Of a DNA stretch of 64,000 bases, positions 1-7,942 are shown piece after piece. Location of the stretch: contig NZ_QUSW01000001.1 of the NCBI RefSeq assembly GCF_003852895.1, positions 372,001 to 436,000 of the forward strand, written 5' to 3'. The position numbers and the translations under genes were made by a program. Positions within the stretch are counted from its first letter, which is position 1. Each line of letters starts with the position of its first letter. Source of the DNA: Rhizobacter terrae (GTDB lineage Bacteria; Pseudomonadota; Gammaproteobacteria; Burkholderiales; Burkholderiaceae_C). Below the pieces are notes generated by a model. It saw only the letters and a program-made list of their open reading frames with translations. It did not search any database and was not told where the DNA came from.

Positions 1-267
1 GGCTTCGAGGCAGTCACGGTCTCGCCGCGCATCGCCTGGGCAGATGCCGGCCGCCCTGGATGGGTGGACGCCTTCACCCGCAAGACTTTCATCGCCATGG
101 TGGAAGGCGTGCGGGACGACGCCATGACCGCTGGCTTCATCACACCCGAACGTTTCGACCAAGGCATCTGCGACCTGCATCGCACCACGCAGGGCGACGG
201 CACCTTCTGCTATTCGTTCTTCAAGGCCTGCGCACATCGTGCCGGCGACCGATCTCCTCCAAGCTGA
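1..267 (+). CDS. C-terminal part of a SAM-dependent methyltransferase (partial)
   Basis: The frame is open from the first base, so the 5' end lies outside the window; 88 residues are visible. The segment running from GRPGWVDAFTRKTFIAMVEG through FDQGICDLHRT to DGTFCYSFFKA resembles the C-terminal helices and last strand of UbiE/MenG-like class I methyltransferases, where an F-x-A-M-V-E-G-V helix and a final DGTFCYxFFK strand are common. The AdoMet-binding motifs would be upstream, so the substrate cannot be guessed. The stop lies 82 bases before the next gene on the same strand. The family call is by recall and moderate. Confidence 0.6.
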   Translation, partial: GFEAVTVSPRIAWADAGRPGWVDAFTRKTFIAMVEGVRDDAMTAGFITPERFDQGICDLHRTTQGDGTFCYSFFKACAHRAGDRSPPS

Positions 268-349
268 GGACGACAGCAGACCTGCGCCTCCCTAGAGTGG
301 CACCGCACCGGCAGCACCGTGCTGCCCGAAGCCCTCAAGGAGAAGCGTC

Positions 350-1396
350 GTGAACATCCAACAATCCGTGTTTCTTTGCGTCGCCGCCATGGTGAGCACC
401 ATCACGGCTGCTGCGCAACTGCCGCGTGCGAGCGACCACTACCTCTATGCCTCGAAGCTTGACCTGGACAGCCTCGGCAGCATCGACAGTCTCACAGCGG
501 GCAAGGACATCGCCTACTTCTGCGCACCGGACCTGAAGACGGCCACGCCGGGCGCAGGCGCCATCGACACACGGCCAACCTCGGCGCTCGCGGCCTGCAA
601 GGACCTGCGTGCCATCTCCGAGCAAGGCGACAAGCTGCACGTGGTCTATGTCGACCGGGTGCGCGGCAACTGCCCGACAGGCGTCGACGACACCGTCGAA
701 ATCGCCGTCGAGGAACATGTGCGCAAGACCGCGTTCTCCAAGGATGTGTCGTCGGTTCTCAAGTTCATCCTCAACAAGAATGCCGCGGCACCATCGACCA
801 CAGCCGCCCCGCCCGACGCTATCGCACCCAGCCAACGGCTGTGCTACTTCGATAAGGCTTTCACCTTCAAGAATCTTCGCGCCACCGCCGACGTAACGGT
901 GGACGTCAAAGGCGCAGGGAGCGACACGTCCAAGGCCACCACCCAGCTCATCACCGGTCCCGAGGAGCATTGGTTCCTGTCCGCGGACGCCGTCGTCAAC
1001 GGTGTGAAGGAACTCAAGTACGACCCGGACAAGAAGATCATCCTGGAGCGGGACAAGCCCCAGCAGGTCTACCTGGGCATCAACTACCTGTTCGGCGATG
1101 TCTACAAGCGCTACGACGCGGGTGATGGGCACCGCCTGGTCGCCAAGCTGCTGATCGCGCCGTCGCGCCGGCCCTTCGACTCCGTGGGCATCGGACTGGG
1201 CTACCGCTTCGCCGATGGCGTGTTCACCATGCAGAAGGACCAGCCCACCGGTGGCTTCATTCTCTTCATTGGCTCGTTCTGGACCAAGGGCGACCAGCTT
1301 GATGCCAGCGGTGCCGTCGTGCAAGCCGGACGCAAGCAGTCGTGGCGGCTGGGCATGAGCTACGGCCTGGACACGCTGTTCGACTGGATCAAGTAG
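350..1396 (+). CDS. Exported protein of unknown function, first gene of protease/CHAT/hydrolase cassette
   Basis: I do not recognise this 348-residue protein. Translation most likely starts at GTG 350, with AAGGAG about 8 bases upstream. Residues 1-22 form a signal peptide ending in an Ala-rich site (TAAAQ), so it is probably periplasmic or outer-membrane. Five cysteines remain after the signal (FCAP, AACK, GNCP, LCYF region), suggesting disulfides. The C-terminal third alternates short hydrophobic and polar strands (VGIGLGYRF, GGFILFIGSFW, SWRLGMSYGL), compatible with a small beta-barrel or beta-sandwich. It lies 22 bases upstream of the S8 protease gene on the same strand, so the two are probably co-transcribed; the partner relationship is inferred. 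Confidence 0.7.
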   Translation: MNIQQSVFLCVAAMVSTITAAAQLPRASDHYLYASKLDLDSLGSIDSLTAGKDIAYFCAPDLKTATPGAGAIDTRPTSALAACKDLRAISEQGDKLHVVYVDRVRGNCPTGVDDTVEIAVEEHVRKTAFSKDVSSVLKFILNKNAAAPSTTAAPPDAIAPSQRLCYFDKAFTFKNLRATADVTVDVKGAGSDTSKATTQLITGPEEHWFLSADAVVNGVKELKYDPDKKIILERDKPQQVYLGINYLFGDVYKRYDAGDGHRLVAKLLIAPSRRPFDSVGIGLGYRFADGVFTMQKDQPTGGFILFIGSFWTKGDQLDASGAVVQAGRKQSWRLGMSYGLDTLFDWIK

Positions 1397-1418
1397 CCCC
1401 ACCCACCAGGAGGCCGAC

Positions 1419-4229
1419 ATGCCGAACATCCCCACGACTCCCGACGGAGCGGGCGCCGCTGCAGGCCGCGGCATCCCGGTCAACGACACCTCCACCGAAG
1501 GCCTCCCGCAGCTCGCCCCACTCGCGGCGGCGCCTTCGGACCTTGGCGGCGACCTCATCGTCGAGGTCGAACTGTCGACGCCAGCGCAGGCAGCGGGCTT
1601 GCACGCGGGGCCGGCACGCGATGCGATGCGCCTGGCGGACGCTCCCGGTCACATCGTGGATCTGCATGATGTGCTGAACCGGTACGGCATGAAGGCCACG
1701 CGGCCGGTGTTCAGCGAGGCCCGCATGTCACGCGACGATGCCCGTCGCTCGCAGGACAGGGCACGGTCCGGCGCGGCCGCCGCAGCGCCTGCGGACGCCA
1801 GCCTCGCCCCGCTGAGCCATTTCGTCCGGCTGCACTTTCCGCCCGGTACGCCGGCCAACGAAGTCACCCGCTCGCTGCTGGATCTGGAAGCGGTGAAGAA
1901 GGCCGTGGTCGTCCCCGGGGCGGCCCCGCCTGCGGCGGTGCTCCAGCCCGAGCCCGTGCCCGACCCCCTGGTGGGTAGCGCCTCACCGGTCGTCGATGCG
2001 CAAACCGGCCTGGAAACGCAGTGGTACCTGCACCGGCTGAAGATCGTGCCGGCCTGGAGCCGTTCACAAGGCGCGGACGTCGTCATCGCGGACATCGACT
2101 GGGGGTTCCGCATCACCCACGATGACCTGCACGAAGGCATCGAACGCACCTTCAACGCGGTGGACCATGGTGCCGACGTGACACAGGGCCCCGCCGTGAA
2201 CCACGGCACCGCAGTGCTGTCGATCGCCGGAGCCCGCGAGAACGGCATGGGCATGCAGGGCGTGGCGCCCCGGGCGACGCTGTGGGCGATCCAGGCGGAC
2301 AGCGGACCGGGGCCGGCGCTGAGCCATGAAGCCTGGGCCGAAGCCCTGGAGTTCGTGGCCCAGGAAGACTCCGGTGGCCGTCGCAAGGTCATCATCCTCG
2401 AAGTGCAGACCAATCCGGTGCTGGGCAACTACGAGCAGATCCCATCGGTCCATCGTGCAGTGCGCAGCGCCATCGCCGCGGGCTGCATCGTGTGCGTGGC
2501 CGCCGGCAACGGCGACCGCCGCGCCGATCTGGATGACCAGGGCACACCCTTCGAGCCCACCGGATCCATCCTGGTCGGTGCGACGCTCTTCGATCCGCAT
2601 GGCAACCGGCGTGCGGGCTTCAGCAACTTCGGCCCCACGGTCACCGTCTGCGCGCCGGGAGACCCCGATCACGACCTGAGCTGTACCGCTGCCTCCGACA
2701 CTTCGTACCGCAACCGGTTCGGGGGCACATCCGGCGCCACGCCCAAGGTCGCGGGCGTGGCAGCCCTGATGCTCGCAGCGAACCCCGCGCTGTCGCACGA
2801 CGAGGTGCGAGAGATCCTCGTGCAGACAGGCTCGGCCGTGGTCTCCGACAGCGGCAAACCCGTCGGTCCCCTCGTCGATGCGCTGGCTGCGGTGCAGGAG
2901 GCCCAGGCCAGGACGGGCAGGCCAGTGCCGCCGCCCTTGGCCGGTCCCCGCGTCGTCGCCGCGCCACCGCAGGTGGGAGCAGCGGCGGCCGACACCGTGG
3001 CCGACGACGCTGTCAAGCAGTTGCAGCTCCAGCTTGCAGTTGTCACAACGCAGACCCAGTTGCTGGCGGGGCAGCAGCAATTGCTCGGCGCACAGATGGT
3101 CGCTCAAATTGGCCGGCAGGTCGGCGAGGCGTCCAACGACAAGAAGCTCGCCGATGCCCTGCGGGATGCCGTGCTGGCACGATCGGGACTCGCCAGGGCC
3201 GGCGCGTCCGCGGAGTTCGCGCAATTGCAGGGCATCAAGGAAGGGCTGGCCGGCCTGGCCGTTCCAGGAAAGGAGGGAAGCCTCTCGATTACCAAAGGCG
3301 TGGATGGCACGCTCTCGCTGCACTCGAAGAAGAACCTGCTGGTCTGCCTCGGCAAGGGGGCCGTCCGCGTGGCGGCTGCCCTGTCTGAACACCCGGGGCG
3401 CTACGTGCTCGCGGACCAGCAGGCGTGGCAGACAGCTCAGCGAAGCACCTTCGCGCGCGAACGCCTCGTGCAGCAGTTCCATCGGCTCGATGCAGCGATC
3501 CATGCCTGGCAAGCAGCAGAGTCGGCAGCGGCACCATTTGTGCTGCCGGCACTGCCCGCCGCGCTCGCCGCCGTCCAGACTGTGCCGTTCGCTCTCAATG
3601 TGCTGAGCGACGCAGGCAAGTTCTTCCGGGCCGACCGGACCATCAGCCTCTTCGAGCAGAAGGATGAAGCCCAGGCGCACCTGCATGATTTCCTGGAGGT
3701 TGAGTGCAACAAGCACTCAGGCGTGGAGCTGTCGAGAATCGATCGCCCCGATCCGACGATGGTCCAGGTGGCCTGGGCGCTGCTGGAGGACATCGAGCAG
3801 CTGCGCAGGCAGCATGACCTGGGCCAGGCCCTGCTGGCACGCGATGGCCCCGCAGGGCAGGCTTCAACCATCGATCCCGCGGCCACGTCGGACCTCGCCG
3901 GAGCGGTCGCAGCAGCGGGTTCATTGCTCGACGGCATTGATCCGGACAAGTCTCCCGAAGCGTTCTGGTCACTGGTGGCAGGGCTGCGGCTGCAATCGCT
4001 GATGGACGGCCGCGGCCTGCTGGAGGTTTCAGTGCAGGGGCAGGTCGAACGCATCCAGGAGAAGCGCGTCTGGCGCTCGGACCAACTGGTCGACGCCGGC
4101 GATGCGCAGATCACCTACCGCCTCAGCGATGCCCGTGGCCAACGGCTGGACGGAGGAACCCTGCTCATCAGCTCATCACCATTCACCGACTCGTCCGCAG
4201 GAAAGGCGCATGTCTGGTCAACGCATTGA
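1419..4229 (+). CDS. Subtilisin-like (S8) serine protease with large C-terminal extension
   Basis: The 936-residue protein has a complete subtilase core at about residues 200-485. Asp227 lies in IADIDWGF, His262 in NHGTAV, the oxyanion Asn364 in VAAGN and Ser438 in GGTSGATP. Residues 130-170 (HFVRLHFPPGTPANEV region) resemble a short I9-type propeptide. No signal peptide is seen, so the enzyme is probably cytoplasmic or exported by another route. Residues about 490-936 match no family I know; a Gln-rich stretch near 515-560 may form a coiled coil. AGGAGG sits 6 bases before the ATG. It follows the exported protein by 22 bases and precedes the CHAT-like gene, which suggests a proteolytic module in a conflict or stress system (inference). 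Confidence 0.85.
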   Translation: MPNIPTTPDGAGAAAGRGIPVNDTSTEGLPQLAPLAAAPSDLGGDLIVEVELSTPAQAAGLHAGPARDAMRLADAPGHIVDLHDVLNRYGMKATRPVFSEARMSRDDARRSQDRARSGAAAAAPADASLAPLSHFVRLHFPPGTPANEVTRSLLDLEAVKKAVVVPGAAPPAAVLQPEPVPDPLVGSASPVVDAQTGLETQWYLHRLKIVPAWSRSQGADVVIADIDWGFRITHDDLHEGIERTFNAVDHGADVTQGPAVNHGTAVLSIAGARENGMGMQGVAPRATLWAIQADSGPGPALSHEAWAEALEFVAQEDSGGRRKVIILEVQTNPVLGNYEQIPSVHRAVRSAIAAGCIVCVAAGNGDRRADLDDQGTPFEPTGSILVGATLFDPHGNRRAGFSNFGPTVTVCAPGDPDHDLSCTAASDTSYRNRFGGTSGATPKVAGVAALMLAANPALSHDEVREILVQTGSAVVSDSGKPVGPLVDALAAVQEAQARTGRPVPPPLAGPRVVAAPPQVGAAAADTVADDAVKQLQLQLAVVTTQTQLLAGQQQLLGAQMVAQIGRQVGEASNDKKLADALRDAVLARSGLARAGASAEFAQLQGIKEGLAGLAVPGKEGSLSITKGVDGTLSLHSKKNLLVCLGKGAVRVAAALSEHPGRYVLADQQAWQTAQRSTFARERLVQQFHRLDAAIHAWQAAESAAAPFVLPALPAALAAVQTVPFALNVLSDAGKFFRADRTISLFEQKDEAQAHLHDFLEVECNKHSGVELSRIDRPDPTMVQVAWALLEDIEQLRRQHDLGQALLARDGPAGQASTIDPAATSDLAGAVAAAGSLLDGIDPDKSPEAFWSLVAGLRLQSLMDGRGLLEVSVQGQVERIQEKRVWRSDQLVDAGDAQITYRLSDARGQRLDGGTLLISSSPFTDSSAGKAHVWSTH

Positions 4230-4253
4230 TGGGCGCATGACCAGGCACATCCA

Positions 4254-4272
4254 CCGGTCCGTCACGGACCGG
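4254..4272. promoter_or_regulatory. Perfect 8-bp hairpin between protease and CHAT-like genes
   Basis: CCGGTCCG and CGGACCGG flank a TCA loop, a perfect inverted repeat in the 128-base spacer between the S8 protease stop and the CHAT-like gene start. No T-run follows on either strand, so it is not a textbook intrinsic terminator. It could be an operator or an mRNA processing or stabilising hairpin that partly separates expression of the two halves of the cassette. Confidence 0.35.
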
Positions 4273-4357
4273 CCAAGCCACGGACATGCCAGCTCGAACT
4301 TGCATGGTGCATGCGCTCGCGATAAGGTCGCGCCCTCGACAAACCCGGACCACGACG

Positions 4358-6601
4358 ATGCCCGCGCCCTCGGTCACCCTTCGCCTGGACAACCCGTCCG
4401 AGCCGCCTATCACCATCGCGCTCGGGCCCAACTTCCAGGCCGAAGCCATGCGTTGGTCGTACATCGCGCGCAACCGCGACCGGTGGACGTCGGGCACCGA
4501 CCCGGGCCAGGGCGACTCGGGCCCGTTGCAGGCTTACCTCACGACACAGCAGTTGCAGAAGATCGCTGATGCGCGGCTCATCGAGGTCGGCATTCCGGCC
4601 TCCGCGCGTGAAGCCGAGGACTGGCCGCTGCGCGTGTTCCCCTGGGAATATGCCCTCTCCGCCGCCACGCGGGGCCTGCGCAGCCGGCCGCTCACCGTCA
4701 TCCGCCACCAGCAGACGGAGCGGGCCAAGGCCACGGAGGCGGTGCGGCTGAACAATGCACGCAGCATCGAGTCGGCGCCCGGCCGGCTCTCGCAGTACTA
4801 CGACACGGCGGCCGAGGGCAACCTCATGCTGTCGAGCATGGGGCTGGAGACTTCTTCCGAGCGCCACCTGTGCAACCCCACGCGCACGGTGCTGGAATAC
4901 TGGGTACGGGCCAAGGCCCCGAGCGTCATCCACCTCGCGGGCGTGGACTCGCACCAGGCGGTGTCGCTGCTCGGGCTGGAGGCGGAACACCCGGCCCGTT
5001 CGCTGCACGACGGCTATGCGCTGAAGTCGCCCACCGACACCGATGTCATCGACCTCGTGGAGGCGGAGGACCTGGCCGGCCTGCTGTGCGGCGGCGAGCC
5101 CAAGCCCGACCTGGTGGTGTGCAACCTGTACAACTCGGCCTCGCGCATCGCGGCACGCTGCGTGGCCCTGGGCGCGAAGTTCGCGGTGGGCTACCACGAC
5201 GTGATCGAAGATGGCCTGGCCATGATCTTCTGCTCTGCGCTCTACCAGCGCCTGGCCGAAACGCAGGGCGACATGCTCGAAGCTTTCGAGGCGGCCGTCG
5301 CCGCGCTGCGCAGGCAGCCGGGCAGCCTGCGCGGCGCGTGCATCGTGCTGTGGAGCAGCGTGTCGCTGATCGAGGCCAAGCATGCGCCGAAGAAGCCGCC
5401 CCGGCGCACGGCGTCGCCCTCTTCACGGGCTCGCACGCTGGCCGACATCGCCCCGCGCGACCGCATCCGCGTGGAGCGCTCGCCCAAGCCGCAGGTGAAC
5501 TACTCGCTGCTGCACAACAAGCAAAGCCCCTTCCGTTCGCTGCAGGTGTTCCGCAACAACGTGGAAGGCGCGATCCGCGACATCCGCGTGACGGTGGACC
5601 TCAACGCCGGCGAAGGCTCCTTTCCCTTCAGCATGAGCTTCGACCTGGCCGAAGGCGAGAGCGGTCGCGACCTCACCAGCGAGATCGTGCTGCCGCTGAC
5701 CTCCGCGCTCATCCGCACGCAGAGCGAGCCCATCCAGAGCAGCCTTCGCCTGCACGTGACCTGCGAAGGCCAGACGGTGAAGGAGGAGACCTTCCGCGTC
5801 GGCCTCGCGCCGGTGGACGAATGGCAGGACGGCGAGAAGGACGAGTGGCGCTGGCTGCCGTCCTTCGTGCTGCCGCGCGATCCGGCCGTGTCGCGCATCA
5901 TCGATTCGGCGCAAGGCATCCTCTGCGCGCTGGCCGACGACCCGACCGCGGGCTTCGACGGCTACCAGAGCCTGGGCCAGGGCCGCACCGAGGCCGAGCG
6001 CTTCGGCAACGTGGACAAGCAGGTGCAGGCCATCTGGTATGCGGTGCTCAATGCGCACGGCGTGAGCTACATCAACCCGCCGCCGTCCTACGGCAACTAC
6101 ACGCAGCGGCTGCGCACGCCCAGCCAGTTGCTGGCGGAACGGCGCGGTACCTGCATCGACCTGGCGCTGCTGCTGGCAGCCTGCCTGGAGTACGTGGACA
6201 TCTACCCGGTGATCTTCCTGCTCACCGGCCACGCCTTCACCGGCTATTGGCGCAGCGACGGCATGCACTCCGAGTTCCTCGACATGCACGGACTCGAGCT
6301 GGTGTTCGGTGCCAACGGTCCGGACGGCGACACCGTCAACAGCGGCGGCTCCAGTGCCATCAACAACCCCGGCTACGTGCTGGGGCAAAGCCAGCACCAG
6401 GAAGTGCGCCAGCGTGTCTACCAGCGCCACCTCATTCCGCTGGAGGCCACCTGGCTCACCAACCGCGGCGGTTTCGAATCGGCCGCCACCGAAGGCAAGA
6501 ACAACCTGCGCCGCGTGTCGGAGTTCGCGGCCATGATCGACGTGCGACTGGCACGAGACCGCGGCGTCACGCCGCTGCCCCTGCTGGGAGCGAAGGGATG
6601 A
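4358..6601 (+). CDS. CHAT-like (caspase-fold) domain fused to transglutaminase-like domain; CHAT active site apparently degenerate
   Basis: The start ATG 4358 (MPAPSVTLRL) gives 747 residues; an in-frame ATG at 4286 would add 24 residues without recognisable homology. Residues 85-335 look like CHAT: the opening FPWEYAL, the strand IHLAGVDSH (188-199) and VVCNLYNSAS (253-262), then GAKFAVGYHDVIEDG and the FxxALYxRLAE helix. Aligned to the family patterns HxxGHG and LNACxSA, the catalytic His falls on Val196 and the catalytic Cys on Tyr258, so it is probably a pseudoprotease. Residues about 375-485 look like an Ig-like beta-sandwich. Residues 500-650 match the transglutaminase-like region seen in DUF4011 proteins, with Cys599 in RRGTC and His625 in LTGHAF. 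The stop overlaps the next start (ATGA). Confidence 0.75.
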   Translation: MPAPSVTLRLDNPSEPPITIALGPNFQAEAMRWSYIARNRDRWTSGTDPGQGDSGPLQAYLTTQQLQKIADARLIEVGIPASAREAEDWPLRVFPWEYALSAATRGLRSRPLTVIRHQQTERAKATEAVRLNNARSIESAPGRLSQYYDTAAEGNLMLSSMGLETSSERHLCNPTRTVLEYWVRAKAPSVIHLAGVDSHQAVSLLGLEAEHPARSLHDGYALKSPTDTDVIDLVEAEDLAGLLCGGEPKPDLVVCNLYNSASRIAARCVALGAKFAVGYHDVIEDGLAMIFCSALYQRLAETQGDMLEAFEAAVAALRRQPGSLRGACIVLWSSVSLIEAKHAPKKPPRRTASPSSRARTLADIAPRDRIRVERSPKPQVNYSLLHNKQSPFRSLQVFRNNVEGAIRDIRVTVDLNAGEGSFPFSMSFDLAEGESGRDLTSEIVLPLTSALIRTQSEPIQSSLRLHVTCEGQTVKEETFRVGLAPVDEWQDGEKDEWRWLPSFVLPRDPAVSRIIDSAQGILCALADDPTAGFDGYQSLGQGRTEAERFGNVDKQVQAIWYAVLNAHGVSYINPPPSYGNYTQRLRTPSQLLAERRGTCIDLALLLAACLEYVDIYPVIFLLTGHAFTGYWRSDGMHSEFLDMHGLELVFGANGPDGDTVNSGGSSAINNPGYVLGQSQHQEVRQRVYQRHLIPLEATWLTNRGGFESAATEGKNNLRRVSEFAAMIDVRLARDRGVTPLPLLGAKG

Positions 6602-7935
6602 GCACCACAACGCCGGAGCAGCTGCGGCAATTGATGGACGACGCCACCAGGCGATTGGTGGCGCAAGGCGTGGACGTCGGCCCGCGCGTGCAGGGCATGC
6701 CGGGCGTGGTGGAGATGCGCCGGCGCCGGCTGGGCGACGAAGACCGCATCGACCAGGCCGGCTACCTCACGCTGGTGCAAGGCGACGACGGCCTGCTGGA
6801 CTGGCAGGTCGATGCCGGCCCCTCGCCCTACCCCACGCGGCGGACCGGGCGGCGAGGGCTGTTCGATGCGCAGCCCATCGACCAGGTCGCCTTCCGCCCC
6901 GTCGCGGGCTCGCAGGTGTCCACCTTCCTCACCAAGCTGGACCAGGGCTTCAACGCCCGCTACGGCCTCTTCGACCTGGACGGCCAGCGCGTGGACACCA
7001 TCGTGCCCTCAGGCCGCGTGCTGCTGATCGTGCACGGGACCTTCAGCAAGTGCGATGCGATCGTCGGCCAGTTGCAAGGCATCCCGGACGGCTCAGGCCG
7101 GCACCTGCTGGCGGCGGCTCGCGGCCACTACGACCAGGTGCTGCTGTTCGAACACCCCACGCTGGCAGTGGGCCCGGTGCTCAACGCGCTGGACCTGTCG
7201 CGCGCCTTCGCCGGCTCCACCGCGCAGGTGGATGTGGTGTGCCACAGCCGCGGCGGGCTGGTGGTGCGCTGGTGGCTCGAAGTGCTGAGCCGGCAGTTCG
7301 CGCCGGGTGCGCGTGTGGTGTTCTGCGGTTCGCCGCTGATGGGCACGGCCCTCGCCTCACCCTATCGCCTGCGCACCGCCCTGAAGCTGCTCACCAACAT
7401 GGCCTCGGCCATGCATGGCGTCGCCGAACTGGCCTCGCTCGTGGTGCCGATGTTCTCGGTGATACAGGGCCTGATGACGCTGGTGGCATCAAGCACGGCC
7501 ATGCTCTCGCGCACGCCCATTGCCGACGTGACGGCTGCGAGCGTGCCGGGCGTGGCGGCCATGTCGCGCTTCGGGCCGGACGGCACGGACTTCATCACCG
7601 GCAACTACGAGCTCGAAAAGCTCGGCTTCGGCTGGACCACCGCGCCCGAAGGTTACTTCGCCGTCAGCACCAACTTCGAGACCGAGGATCCGGGCTGGGA
7701 GTTCTGGCGCCACTTCCGCAAGGAGAACATCGCCGACGCCGCCACTGACGTCATCTTCTCCGGCGAGAACGACCTGGTGGTGGACACGGACTCGATGACG
7801 CGCATGGCGGTGGGCACGCGCATCACCGAACCGTCGCGCGTGCTGGCGTACGGCACCAACCCGGTGGTGCACCACCTGAACTACTTCAGCCAGCGAAGGA
7901 CGGTGGAGTTCATCCGCACGTCATTGGGCTTTTGA
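6598..7935 (+). CDS. Alpha/beta-hydrolase (lipase/esterase-like) coupled to CHAT-like gene
   Basis: The ATG at 6598 overlaps the stop of the preceding gene (ATGA), so translation is probably coupled; the product has 445 residues. The lipase pattern is clear: oxyanion-hole strand VLLIVHGTFS (141-150), nucleophile elbow CHSRGG with Ser217, a candidate acid among Asp392/Asp396 in GENDLVVDTD, and His425 or His426 in NPVVHHLNYF. Residues 275-310 are hydrophobic and could form a lid. No signal peptide is seen. The first 130 residues have no recognised domain. Family members of this kind act on lipids or esters; the substrate is unknown. Its coupling to the CHAT/transglutaminase gene suggests it may be an effector of the cassette (inference). 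Confidence 0.8.
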   Translation: MSTTTPEQLRQLMDDATRRLVAQGVDVGPRVQGMPGVVEMRRRRLGDEDRIDQAGYLTLVQGDDGLLDWQVDAGPSPYPTRRTGRRGLFDAQPIDQVAFRPVAGSQVSTFLTKLDQGFNARYGLFDLDGQRVDTIVPSGRVLLIVHGTFSKCDAIVGQLQGIPDGSGRHLLAAARGHYDQVLLFEHPTLAVGPVLNALDLSRAFAGSTAQVDVVCHSRGGLVVRWWLEVLSRQFAPGARVVFCGSPLMGTALASPYRLRTALKLLTNMASAMHGVAELASLVVPMFSVIQGLMTLVASSTAMLSRTPIADVTAASVPGVAAMSRFGPDGTDFITGNYELEKLGFGWTTAPEGYFAVSTNFETEDPGWEFWRHFRKENIADAATDVIFSGENDLVVDTDSMTRMAVGTRITEPSRVLAYGTNPVVHHLNYFSQRRTVEFIRTSLGF

Positions 7936-7942
7936 TCCGCCG

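Noticed and set aside
4286..4357. 24-residue N-terminal extension of the CHAT-like protein
   Set aside because: The added residues are low complexity with many Arg, and they place the start only 13 bases after the hairpin; ATG 4358 gives a more protein-like N terminus.
5423..6610. Long minus-strand open frame opposite the CHAT-like gene
   Set aside because: Antisense shadow of a well-supported domain-bearing gene; no start signal or motif.
1..7935. Possible CRISPR, prophage or insertion-sequence origin of the left-hand cassette
   Set aside because: No repeats, integrase, transposase or att-like sites are visible, and base composition looks like the rest of the window.
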